Positions 9,361 to 16,358 of a stretch of DNA of 64,000 nucleotides are shown here, in pieces (within the stretch, counting starts at the first letter, position 1; each line of letters starts with the position of its first letter). The notes under the pieces were generated by a model. That model did not search any database. It was not told the origin of the DNA and saw nothing but the letters and a program-made list of their open reading frames with translations. The translations under genes were made by a program, and so were the position numbers. This DNA is from Streptomyces sp. NRRL S-244. GTDB lineage: Bacteria > Actinomycetota > Actinomycetes > Streptomycetales > Streptomycetaceae. The stretch covers positions 192,260-256,259 of the forward strand of contig NZ_JOCX01000015.1 of the NCBI RefSeq assembly GCF_000717915.1. Reading direction: 5' to 3'.

Positions 9361-11270
9361 TTCCGCAGCAGCCTTCCGGCTCGTTCGCGCAGCACCGCCG
9401 CGGCGTCGGTCGCGGCCTTCTCGGCCTTCACCCCGGCCTTGTCGGCCGTGCCCCCGGCCCACGCCCCGGCGTGCACCGCGACCGCCTTCTTCCGTACGGT
9501 GGTCTCGACGGCGAGCGGCTGGACGGTGAAGGTCCCGGCGTCCCAGCGGAGCAGGCCGATGCACGCGTTCGACGTGGCGACGGCTTCCGGGGTGAGGGGT
9601 CCGGCGGTCGGGATCCGGTCCGCGTCCACGGCGAAATCGGCCCCCGCGAGGGTCAATGTGAGCGCACCCTCATCATCCGAACGGGTGGCATAGCCCTCCA
9701 GGAAGACGGGTACGGCGATCCGCGCCGGGTGCCGGTCCAGGGGCGCGGTCGCCGGAGCACTCGCGGCGGACAGGGCCACGCGGGCGGTCGCGAAGGCGTC
9801 GACGGCCTCGCCGGGGCGGGCGTACGCGTCGCTCCAGATCAGGTCGCCCTCGGCGGTGACCGGCATGTCGGCGAGGTCCATCGAGCGGCCTTCGCCGACC
9901 GCTGCCAGGAGCGACATGTGCGGGCGGAGCAACTGCCACAGGCCGGCCCCGACGACCGTGTCGGGCTTCGGCGCCGAGACGCAGGCCCGCACCAGCCGGG
10001 GCGCGGCCCCGTCCGCGGGCTCGAACACCGCGTGGACCTGGGCCTGTACGGCGGTCGCGTGCTCGTGCAGGTCGACGCCGAGCGGCAGGAGCCGGCCGGT
10101 GACCGTCCCGGTCACGGGTACGTCGGCGGCGCCGGGCAGCGTCAGCAGCAGCGCACGCGACCACAGGTCGGCCCAGCGGCGTACGGGGACACGGTCCAGG
10201 GTGGCACCCGGGCAGCAGGCGGCCAGTTCGGCGGCGAACCCGTCGAGGAGCGTCGCCAGGCGGCGCAGCGCCGGGTCGGGAAGCATGGCGGAGACGACCG
10301 GCGCCGACGCGGAGACCAGGTCGTGGTCGATGCCCTGCCAGCCGCATCGGGCGAGGTCGCAGAGCCAGGAGCGGGCTGCGGCGAGCAGGTTCGGCGCCTG
10401 CGGCCCGCCGGGGGCCGGGACGCTCCCCTTGCCGCGGGGCCGGCCGGTCACCTCCTCGACGCGGGTCGTCAGCGCGTCGTGGACGGAGCCGAGCAGTGCG
10501 GTACGGGCGGCGGCGAGGGCCGCGAAGTGGTCTTCGCCCGCGGCTCCGGCCGCCGTCTTCTCGGCGGCTTCGGCGGCCACGGCGGCCAGCGGGCTCCCCG
10601 CGACGGCGTCGGCGAGCTCGGACAGACCGGCGGCCTGGGCCGGCCGGGGGCGCAGGAGGCCGGTGACGAGGACCTCGTCGAAGGCGTCGACGGCGGCCAG
10701 GGCTTCGTCGAGCCCGGCGACGGTCTCGACGAGCGGGTCGGCGCGGTCCCCCGCACCCGTCGCCACCTCCCTGGTCGGCGGGAACCACTGCATCTCGGGC
10801 AACGGTGCGGTGGTCGGAGCGAGTTCCAGGTACGCCAGATGGCGCAGGAACCGGCTGAACACGGGCGCGGCGGCCGCGGTGTCCCCCTGCGGAGGCCGGG
10901 CGCCGACCATGTCGGCGGTGATGCCCGCCGCGGTCGGCTCACCGTCGGCGGCCGGGGCGCGCAGGTAGCGGGCCACGCGCGGGGCGCCGTACTGGAGCAC
11001 CGCCTCGTTGATCAGGGCCCGGATGTGGTTGCAGAACGAGCCCCGCGCGCCGCCGCAGGGCCGGTTGTTGTTGGTGCTGCACGCGAACGCGTAGGTACCG
11101 GCCGCGACCGACGAGACGTAGACCCGCTCTATGTCCGATCCACTGGACACCACGCCCTGCAGGCGTCCGTCGGCGAGTTCGGCGAACGGGACCTTGGCGA
11201 GTTTGCGCGGCCGCGCGGGTGGTACCACCCGGGCCGTGCTCGACCTCTCCCAATCTGACAACGCACCCAT
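9357..11270 (-). CDS. SWIM zinc-finger-like protein, first gene of MoxR-VWA operon
   Basis: 637 residues. Near the N-terminus the segment YAFACSTNNNRPCGG followed by FCNH gives Cys64, Cys72, Cys80 and His82: the C-terminal CxH half of a SWIM zinc finger is clear, but the first half is not the usual CxC. The rest is Ala/Leu-rich and helical with no enzymatic motif that I recognise. It heads the operon and its stop overlaps the VWA start. SWIM domains bind DNA or proteins, so this may be the recognition subunit. The ATG at 11270 touches GGAG directly; a TTG six codons in (start of SDWERSS) has better spacing from that GGAG and is a real alternative. Confidence 0.8.
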   Translation of the reverse strand: MGALSDWERSSTARVVPPARPRKLAKVPFAELADGRLQGVVSSGSDIERVYVSSVAAGTYAFACSTNNNRPCGGARGSFCNHIRALINEAVLQYGAPRVARYLRAPAADGEPTAAGITADMVGARPPQGDTAAAAPVFSRFLRHLAYLELAPTTAPLPEMQWFPPTREVATGAGDRADPLVETVAGLDEALAAVDAFDEVLVTGLLRPRPAQAAGLSELADAVAGSPLAAVAAEAAEKTAAGAAGEDHFAALAAARTALLGSVHDALTTRVEEVTGRPRGKGSVPAPGGPQAPNLLAAARSWLCDLARCGWQGIDHDLVSASAPVVSAMLPDPALRRLATLLDGFAAELAACCPGATLDRVPVRRWADLWSRALLLTLPGAADVPVTGTVTGRLLPLGVDLHEHATAVQAQVHAVFEPADGAAPRLVRACVSAPKPDTVVGAGLWQLLRPHMSLLAAVGEGRSMDLADMPVTAEGDLIWSDAYARPGEAVDAFATARVALSAASAPATAPLDRHPARIAVPVFLEGYATRSDDEGALTLTLAGADFAVDADRIPTAGPLTPEAVATSNACIGLLRWDAGTFTVQPLAVETTVRKKAVAVHAGAWAGGTADKAGVKAEKAATDAAAVLRERAGRLLRK

Positions 11271-11360
11271 CTCCTATGCAGCAAGGCGAGTTCCGCGCCA
11301 TTCGGCGGACACTGCTGAACATAGGTGCGAGCACTGACAACGCCCTGGTCGCGGGCCGTC

Positions 11361-11645
11361 TTAGCCTTCTGCCAGCTGGGCCACCCAGCCGTACGGAAGC
11401 TCCGCGCCGTCGAGCGTCACCGCTTCGACGGTACGCGTCAGGGGGTCGATGTCGGCCTGTACGCCTTCGCCCGCGTAGCGCGGGTAGCCGGAGGCCCCGA
11501 AGTCACCGGTGGCCTCGACCACGGCGGTGCGCAGCACACCGCGCCGGGCGGAATCACCGGGCTCGGCGAGCCCCGGGCGCAGGACGACGGTGTACCGGCC
11601 GGGGGCCGATGCGGAGGCGGGGTCGGGCTCGGCTGAGGGGTTCAT
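11361..11645 (-). CDS. Small hypothetical protein (DUF6296-like?)
   Basis: 94 residues. A Ser/Ala/Pro-rich start is followed by a beta-rich region (GRYTVVLRPG, VVEATGDFG, YPRYAGEGVQADI) and a C-terminal AELPYGWVAQLAEG. The pattern recalls small Streptomyces proteins grouped as DUF6296, but I am not sure. No signal peptide, membrane segment or catalytic motif. It lies between the SWIM gene and the ArsR-type gene, all on the minus strand, with gaps of 90-140 bases on each side, so it is probably transcribed alone. Confidence 0.65.
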   Translation of the reverse strand: MNPSAEPDPASASAPGRYTVVLRPGLAEPGDSARRGVLRTAVVEATGDFGASGYPRYAGEGVQADIDPLTRTVEAVTLDGAELPYGWVAQLAEG

Positions 11646-11788
11646 GCAGCCCAGGCTAGCCATCGCCCGGCCGATCGGCCGGTATCCCGGGGCCGCGCCC
11701 GGTTCGCGTCCGCCATGCGCCGTCCGCCATGCGCCGACCGCCCGACCGCCGTCCGCCGACCGGCACGGCCCCGCGGCGTTCGGGCGGC

Positions 11789-12202
11789 TCAGCGTCCGGG
11801 CGCCGCGCCCGTTCCGGCGCCCGTTCCGGCGCCGGTTCCCGCATGGCCGGTGCCGGCACCGGCGCGGGGTTCCACTTGGCGCAGTTCGGCGAGGAGTTCG
11901 CTCTGGCCTGCCAGCAGCTCGGTCAGGATGCGGCGGGCAGCGCGCAGGAGCTCGGCGACGTCGCCCCCGGCGAGGGCGTAGTTGACGGTCGCGCCCTCGC
12001 GCGTGGAGACGACGATGCCGGAGCGGCGCAGGACCGCCAGTTGCTGGGACAGGTTGGACGGCTCGATGTCGATCTCGGCCAGGAGTTCGCGTACGGGCCT
12101 CGGACCGTTCTGCAGGAGTTCCAGAACACGGATCCTGACGGGGTGTCCGAGCATGCGGAAGAATTCGGCTTTCGCCTGGTACAGGGGTACCTGCTTGCCC
12201 AC
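11789..12202 (-). CDS. ArsR/SmtB-type winged-helix regulator
   Basis: 137 residues. A single winged helix-turn-helix covers about residues 8-95: AEFFRMLGHPVRIRVLELL, then the recognition helix region SNLSQQLAVLRRSG and the wing REGATVNYAL. The ELCVCDL-type cysteine metal site is absent, so this member probably senses something other than arsenite or soft metals. The C-terminus is a Gly/Thr/Ala-rich tail of about 30 residues. GTG at 12202 is preceded by GGGAG with 5-base spacing; the frame is open further upstream. A perfect 18-bp palindrome 133 bases upstream (12335-12352) is a candidate autoregulatory site. No obvious target gene is adjacent. Confidence 0.85.
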   Translation of the reverse strand: MGKQVPLYQAKAEFFRMLGHPVRIRVLELLQNGPRPVRELLAEIDIEPSNLSQQLAVLRRSGIVVSTREGATVNYALAGGDVAELLRAARRILTELLAGQSELLAELRQVEPRAGAGTGHAGTGAGTGAGTGAAPGR

Positions 12203-12334
12203 GAACGCTCCCGCCGTTGCCTTCGACCCGTATGTGCGGTCCGGGGCGGGTGAGTTGCCCGCCCCCCCCTGCACCCATCATTCCGCCCGGTGGGCCCACG
12301 CGCGCCCCTGCTTGACCAATTTCGGATGTGCCGG

Positions 12335-12352
12335 ATTGAAGACTTCTTCAAT
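12335..12352. promoter_or_regulatory. Palindromic operator upstream of the ArsR-type gene
   Basis: ATTGAAGA (12335-12342), CT, TCTTCAAT (12345-12352): a perfect AT-rich palindrome in very GC-rich surroundings. The form fits the 12-2-12 imperfect palindromes bound by ArsR/SmtB regulators. It lies in the leader of the ArsR-type gene and close to the 3' end of the roadblock-type gene. Confidence 0.5.
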
Positions 12353-12385
12353 TCGTGGGCATGCGTGGGCTCGAGGAAGCGGCGC

Positions 12386-12760
12386 CTAGACCTCCAATGC
12401 GGATTCGATGCGCTTGAGCTGGTGCCGGGCCATGGCCAGATTGGAGTTCGCCTTGTTCAGCACGACGTACAGGAACAGCCCGTTGGTTCCCCGGCCCCGC
12501 AGCAGCCGGATCAGATGGTACTGATTCCCGAGGGTGATGAGCAGGTCTTCGATCTCGTCGTCCAGGCCGAGCATTTCCATGGTGCGGACCTTGGCCCGGA
12601 TCACATCGGTGTTTCCCGCCGCGGCGACCGCCAAGTCGAGATCCTTGCCGCCACCGAGCGTTCCCAGTGCCATTCCGCTGGTGTAGTCGACCAGGGCGAC
12701 CCCCAGGCTGCCCTCGATCGAGGTCATCGTCTCCTTCAACGAGACTTCCACATTCGCCAT
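12386..12760 (-). CDS. Roadblock/LC7-type small protein
   Basis: 124 residues starting MANVEVSLKETM. The alternating pattern with SLGVALVDYTSGMALGTLG in the first third and DLLITLGNQYHLIRLL then LFLYVVLNKANSNLAMAR later fits the roadblock/LC7 fold, in which a homodimer acts as a scaffold or as a regulator of a small GTPase. No MglA-like GTPase or sensor kinase gene is adjacent, unlike the cvn conservons of Streptomyces, so it appears to be a solitary member. ATG at 12760 has GGGAGCGGG upstream. The fold assignment is by pattern only. Confidence 0.7.
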   Translation of the reverse strand: MANVEVSLKETMTSIEGSLGVALVDYTSGMALGTLGGGKDLDLAVAAAGNTDVIRAKVRTMEMLGLDDEIEDLLITLGNQYHLIRLLRGRGTNGLFLYVVLNKANSNLAMARHQLKRIESALEV

Positions 12761-12903
12761 CGGTGCCCGCTCCCTCATCTCCGCGTTCACGGCCGGTGCC
12801 GGCTCGCGCCGCACACCGGACCACTTGTGAGGCTGACGCTACTGAGCGTGCGTGGAAGCGTGGGGAGAACGGGAGATTTGACGGAAAACCTCCCATCCCT
12901 CGT

Positions 12904-13836
12904 CTAAGATCCGCCCGGCACGCACGGCCGCGCGATCGCGCCGTGCTCCAGTGCCACGTACAGGGCGCCGTCCGGGCCGAAGGCCAGGCCGTGGGGCTCG
13001 CTCCCGGGCGGGTCAAGCGGGTACGAGTCGACCCGGCCCGCCAGGGTGATGCAGCCGATCCGGCCCGAGCCCCACTCGGTGAACCAGAGGCGGCCGTCCG
13101 GGCCGGAGGTGATCGCGTGGGGCCGGCAGGCCGCGTCGGCCAGCGGAAACTCGGTGATCTCACCGAGGGGCGTGATCCGGCCGATCCGCCCGGCCCCGAT
13201 CTCGGTGAACCACAGCGCCCCGTCGGCGCCCGCGCAGATCCCCACGGGAGCGGCCTGTGCGGTGGGCAGCGGGTGCACGGTGACGTTCCCGTCCGTGGTG
13301 ATCCGCCCCACCGCGTTCGCCTGGTTGAGGGTGAACCACAGCGCGCCGTCCTCCCCCGCCGTGATCATGCCGGGGAACCCGCCGGCCACGGGCAGCGGGA
13401 ACTCCCGGACCTCGCCGTCCGTGGTGATCCGGCCGATCCGGTCGGCGTGCAGCTGCGTGAACCAGAGGGCGCCGTCGGGGCCCGCGGCGATGCCGTACGG
13501 GCCGCCGCCGGGGCCGGGGAGGGCGTACGAGCAGGACTCGCCGCCGGTCGTGATGCGGCCGATCCGGTGGTCCTGGGTACGGGTGAACCAGAGGGCGCCG
13601 TCCGGTCCGGCGGTGATGAGCGACGGGCCGCAGGAGGGCGAGTCCAGGGCGTACGTGGCGAGTTGCCCGTCGGGGGCCAGGCGGGCGACGGCACCCGCAT
13701 GGACGAGGGTGCACCACAGCGCGCCGTCGGGACCGGCGGTGAGCGCGTACGGGCCCGAGGCCGGATCCGGGACGGGGAACGCGGTGGGGGCGCGCCGCCC
13801 GGCGGACTCGGGAGAGGTCGGAGATGGTACTGACAC
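12904..13836 (-). CDS. vgb: Vgb-like protein (virginiamycin B lyase family beta-propeller)
   Basis: 310 residues made of repeats of about 42 residues containing GPDGALWFT, a seven-bladed propeller as in Vgb, which opens the ring of streptogramin B antibiotics by C-O cleavage without hydrolysis. The blade CRPHAITSGPDGRLWFTEW places His and Glu exactly 14 residues apart, as I recall for His270 and Glu284 of the staphylococcal enzyme. In the preceding blade the His expected 42 residues earlier is Val (AAPVGICAG), and the residue two before the conserved His is Arg rather than Glu, so activity is uncertain. GTG at 13836 follows AGAGG. It lies 43 bases downstream of an ABC-F gene on the same strand, which supports a streptogramin-type resistance role. 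Confidence 0.8.
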   Translation of the reverse strand: MSVPSPTSPESAGRRAPTAFPVPDPASGPYALTAGPDGALWCTLVHAGAVARLAPDGQLATYALDSPSCGPSLITAGPDGALWFTRTQDHRIGRITTGGESCSYALPGPGGGPYGIAAGPDGALWFTQLHADRIGRITTDGEVREFPLPVAGGFPGMITAGEDGALWFTLNQANAVGRITTDGNVTVHPLPTAQAAPVGICAGADGALWFTEIGAGRIGRITPLGEITEFPLADAACRPHAITSGPDGRLWFTEWGSGRIGCITLAGRVDSYPLDPPGSEPHGLAFGPDGALYVALEHGAIARPCVPGGS

Positions 13837-13879
13837 GGGTGCCTCTTTCAGAGGGGGGTGGGACGTGGACGCAAGGGCG

Positions 13880-15568
13880 TCATGCGGCCGGCGGGACCGC
13901 CTGGGCCTGCTCGTGTGCGTGCGCGTGCAGGTGCGGGTGCGGGTGGAGCTCCAGGCTCCGTCCCCGCCACCGGGCGCGCAGCATCCGGTCGTGGCTGACG
14001 AGGACGACCGCTCCGGGGAAGCCGGCGAGGGCGGTCTCCAACTCCTCGACCAGCGCGGGGGAAAGGTGGTTGGTCGGCTCGTCCAGCAGGAGCACATCGG
14101 CCGGTTCCGAGACCATGCGGGCCAGCGCGAGCCGCTGCCGCTGCCCCGCGGAGAGGTCCGCGATCCGCACGTCCAGACGGGACCGGTCGAACAGGCCCAA
14201 GGCCAGCAGCCGTTCGGCGTGCTCCTCGGCGCTCCCCGCCCGCCCCCGCCCGAACGCGGCGAGCGCGCTGTGGCCGTCCGGACCGGGCTCGGGCAGCTGC
14301 GGCAGGTACGCCGTCCGTGCCCCGCCGGGACGTACGACGTGCCCCCGGTCCGGGACCACCGTGCCGGCCAGGATGTCCAACAGGGTGGTCTTGCCCGCGC
14401 CGTTCGCGCCCGTGACCAGGACGCGGTCACCTGCCGAGAGGCTCAGCCCCACGGGTGCCAGTCGTCCCGCCACCTCGACGCCGGTCGCCTCCAGCAGCAG
14501 GCCGCGCGCACCGCCGCCCCGCAGCGAGGGTGAGAAGCGCAACGGCTCCGGCGGCGCGGGAACCGGGTGCGCGAGGAGCCGGTCCAGGCGCTCCCGGGCG
14601 TTGCGGACCCGGGAGGCCAGCGAGGATTGCACCCGGCCCGCCGCACGGTCGTACGCCATCTTGTTGCCGTCCTTCATCGCCCGGCCGGGCGCCACCCGGC
14701 GGGCCGTCACCGAGGCGGTCTCGCGCAGTCGGGCCACCTCCGCGCGCCAGGCCGCGTGGGCGTCGGCCCGGCGCTGCCGCTCGGCGGTCCTGCCGGCCAG
14801 GTAGCCGGTGTAGCCGTTGCCGTACCGGGTGACGACGTGGCGGTCTCCGTCCACCTCCCACAGCACGGTGCTCACCCGGTCGAGGAACACGCGGTCGTGC
14901 GAGACGGCGACCGTCGTTCCGGCGCGGCCCCGCAGGTGGTCTTCGAGCCAGTTCAGGGCGTTGTCGTCGAGGTGGTTGGTGGGTTCGTCGAGGAGGAGCA
15001 CCTCGGGAGCGGCCACGAGGAGGGCGGCGAGGCGCAGGCGGACCCGTTCCCCGCCCGAGAGGCCGCCGACCGTGCGGTCCCGGGGGAGTTTCACCAGCCC
15101 GAGGCCGTTCAGGGTCCGCTCGACGCGGGCGTCGGCGTCGTAGCCGCCGCGCAGTTCGTACGCGGCCAGCAGGTCGGCGTACTCCGTGAGGACGGGGAGC
15201 CGGCCCGCGTCCTGCCCCGGCAGGTGCTCGATCCCCTCGGCCATGGCAGCTTCGAGCAGGCGCATCCGCCGCTCCATGGCCCGCAGTTCACTCAGGGCGC
15301 GGTCGAGGATCCGCTGCACGGTGTGGTGGGCGGGGAGCCGCTCCTCTTGCGCGAGGTGGCCGATCCCGCCGTCGGCCTGAGCGAAGACCTCGCCGCGGTC
15401 GGGTGCCTCCAGCCCGGCGAAGAGGCGGAGCAGGGTGGACTTGCCGGAGCCGTTCTCCCCGACGATGCCGAGGCGGCCTCCGGCGGGAACGGAGCAGCTG
15501 ACCGCGTCCAGGACGAGGCGGCCGTCGTAGGACTTGGTGACGTCAAGGGCGCTGAGCTGTGGGGTCAT
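13880..15568 (-). CDS. ABC-F ATPase, ribosome-protection type
   Basis: 562 residues, two nucleotide-binding domains and no membrane segments, as in ABC-F proteins. First domain: Walker A GENGSGKST, signature LSGGERVRL, Walker B LLLDEPTNHLDD. A charged linker lies around residues 240-320. Second domain: Walker A GANGAGKTT, signature LSAGQRQRL, Walker B LLLDEPTNHL. Antibiotic-resistance members remove drugs from the ribosome. The C-terminus is His-rich (ELHPHPHLHAHAHEQAQ), which is unusual. The ATG at 15568 has only a weak ribosome site and is overlapped by a 32-codon leader ORF with a strong one, suggesting attenuation or coupling. TetR is divergent. The drug class is inferred from the Vgb-like neighbour. 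Confidence 0.88.
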   Translation of the reverse strand: MTPQLSALDVTKSYDGRLVLDAVSCSVPAGGRLGIVGENGSGKSTLLRLFAGLEAPDRGEVFAQADGGIGHLAQEERLPAHHTVQRILDRALSELRAMERRMRLLEAAMAEGIEHLPGQDAGRLPVLTEYADLLAAYELRGGYDADARVERTLNGLGLVKLPRDRTVGGLSGGERVRLRLAALLVAAPEVLLLDEPTNHLDDNALNWLEDHLRGRAGTTVAVSHDRVFLDRVSTVLWEVDGDRHVVTRYGNGYTGYLAGRTAERQRRADAHAAWRAEVARLRETASVTARRVAPGRAMKDGNKMAYDRAAGRVQSSLASRVRNARERLDRLLAHPVPAPPEPLRFSPSLRGGGARGLLLEATGVEVAGRLAPVGLSLSAGDRVLVTGANGAGKTTLLDILAGTVVPDRGHVVRPGGARTAYLPQLPEPGPDGHSALAAFGRGRAGSAEEHAERLLALGLFDRSRLDVRIADLSAGQRQRLALARMVSEPADVLLLDEPTNHLSPALVEELETALAGFPGAVVLVSHDRMLRARWRGRSLELHPHPHLHAHAHEQAQAVPPAA

Positions 15569-15641
15569 GGGGGTCTGCCGATCCGTCGCGGTGGGTGGCG
15601 GGCGCGGGTGCATGCGTGGTGTGCGCAGTGCTGTGGACCAT
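15543..15641 (-). CDS. Leader peptide ORF overlapping the ABC-F start
   Basis: 32 codons from ATG 15641 to TGA 15543-15545, beginning MVHSTAHTTHAPAPATHRDG. The sequence AAGGAG lies 8 bases upstream of its ATG, the best ribosome site in this interval, whereas the ABC-F ATG inside the ORF has almost none. The ORF ends 26 bases inside the ABC-F gene in another frame. Short leader ORFs that sense ribosome stalling are a known control of antibiotic-resistance ABC-F genes. The His/Thr/Pro-rich composition could promote stalling. Its function is inferred. Confidence 0.5.
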   Translation of the reverse strand: MVHSTAHTTHAPAPATHRDGSADPHDPTAQRP

Positions 15642-15652
15642 CGGAACCACTC

Positions 15653-15679
15653 CTTAAAAGCGACGTCGGTTGCGTTAAG
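15653..15679. promoter_or_regulatory. Candidate TetR operator between ABC-F and tetR
   Basis: CTTAA (15653-15657) and TTAAG (15675-15679) form the ends of an imperfect 27-bp palindrome containing the perfect 8-bp palindrome CGACGTCG (15659-15666). It sits 8 bases before the tetR start and overlaps the Shine-Dalgarno side of the ABC-F leader, ideal for repressing both directions. Confidence 0.5.
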
Positions 15680-15687
15680 ATCCTGAC

Positions 15688-16332
15688 ATGGACTCTCCTT
15701 CCTCCGCAAGCGATCTTCCTGAACCGGCCGTCCGCAAGCGCACCGGCGGCCGCACCGCCCGCGTCCGCGGCCAAGTCCTCGCGGCGGTCGGGGAGCTGCT
15801 GGTCGAGGACGGCTGCGACAGCCTCACCGTGGACGCGGTCGCGGGCCGCGCGGGCGTCCACCGCACGACCGTCTACCGCAGGTGGCGGGACGTGGGCGGG
15901 CTGCTCGCCGATCTGCTCGACTCCGCGGCGGACGACTCCTGGAGCCCGCCGGACACGGGCTCGCTGGAGGAGGATCTCGCGGCCCTGAACCAGGAGGTGT
16001 TCGACGCCCTCGCCGACGGCCCGACCCTGACGACGGTCCTGATCACGGCGTCCTTCCGGTTCGAGGAGGCCGCCCGGGCCCTGAGCCGCTTCTGGGACGA
16101 CCGCCACGCACGCTCGGCGCCTGTCGTCACTCGGGCGGTGGCCCGGGGGGAAGCTCCCGCGGCCACCGACCCGCGCGCCGTGCTCGTCGCCGCGACGGCC
16201 CCGATCTACCACGAGCTCCTGCTGCTCCGGGCCGCACCGGACCCCGCGCTCCCCCGCCGCTCCGCCCGCGCCGCGGCCGCGGCGGCGCGGGCGGGGGCCT
16301 TCGCCTCCCCTCCTCCCCCTGGTCCGGCCTGA
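15688..16332 (+). CDS. TetR-family regulator of the ABC-F/Vgb locus
   Basis: 214 residues. The N-terminal helix-turn-helix is standard (LTVDAVAGRAGVHRTTVYRRW, read in two parts: residues about 47-57 and 58-67). The C-terminal ligand domain is helical, with FRFEEAARALSRFWDDR, and ends in a low-complexity Ala/Pro tail. It is divergent from the ABC-F gene with 119 bases between starts, so it is the likely repressor of that gene and of itself. Ligand is not predictable; a streptogramin or macrolide is a reasonable guess from context. ATG at 15688. Confidence 0.88.
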   Translation: MDSPSSASDLPEPAVRKRTGGRTARVRGQVLAAVGELLVEDGCDSLTVDAVAGRAGVHRTTVYRRWRDVGGLLADLLDSAADDSWSPPDTGSLEEDLAALNQEVFDALADGPTLTTVLITASFRFEEAARALSRFWDDRHARSAPVVTRAVARGEAPAATDPRAVLVAATAPIYHELLLLRAAPDPALPRRSARAAAAAARAGAFASPPPPGPA

Positions 16333-16340
16333 TCCGAAAG

Positions 16341-16358
16341 ACCCGGCCCAGGCCGGGT
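16341..16358. terminator. Bidirectional terminator between tetR and the luxC-like gene
   Basis: Perfect 8-bp stem ACCCGGCC (16341-16348) and GGCCGGGT (16351-16358) with a 2-base spacer, between two convergent stops; the last base overlaps the stop codon of the minus-strand gene. Confidence 0.5.

Noticed and set aside
11646..11788. CRISPR-like or structural repeat array
   Set aside because: The CGTCCGCCATGCGC-type copies are short, degenerate and without regular spacers.
12386..12760. Conservon (cvn) locus
   Set aside because: A roadblock-type protein is present, but the sensor kinase, DUF742 protein and GTPase normally linked to it are absent.
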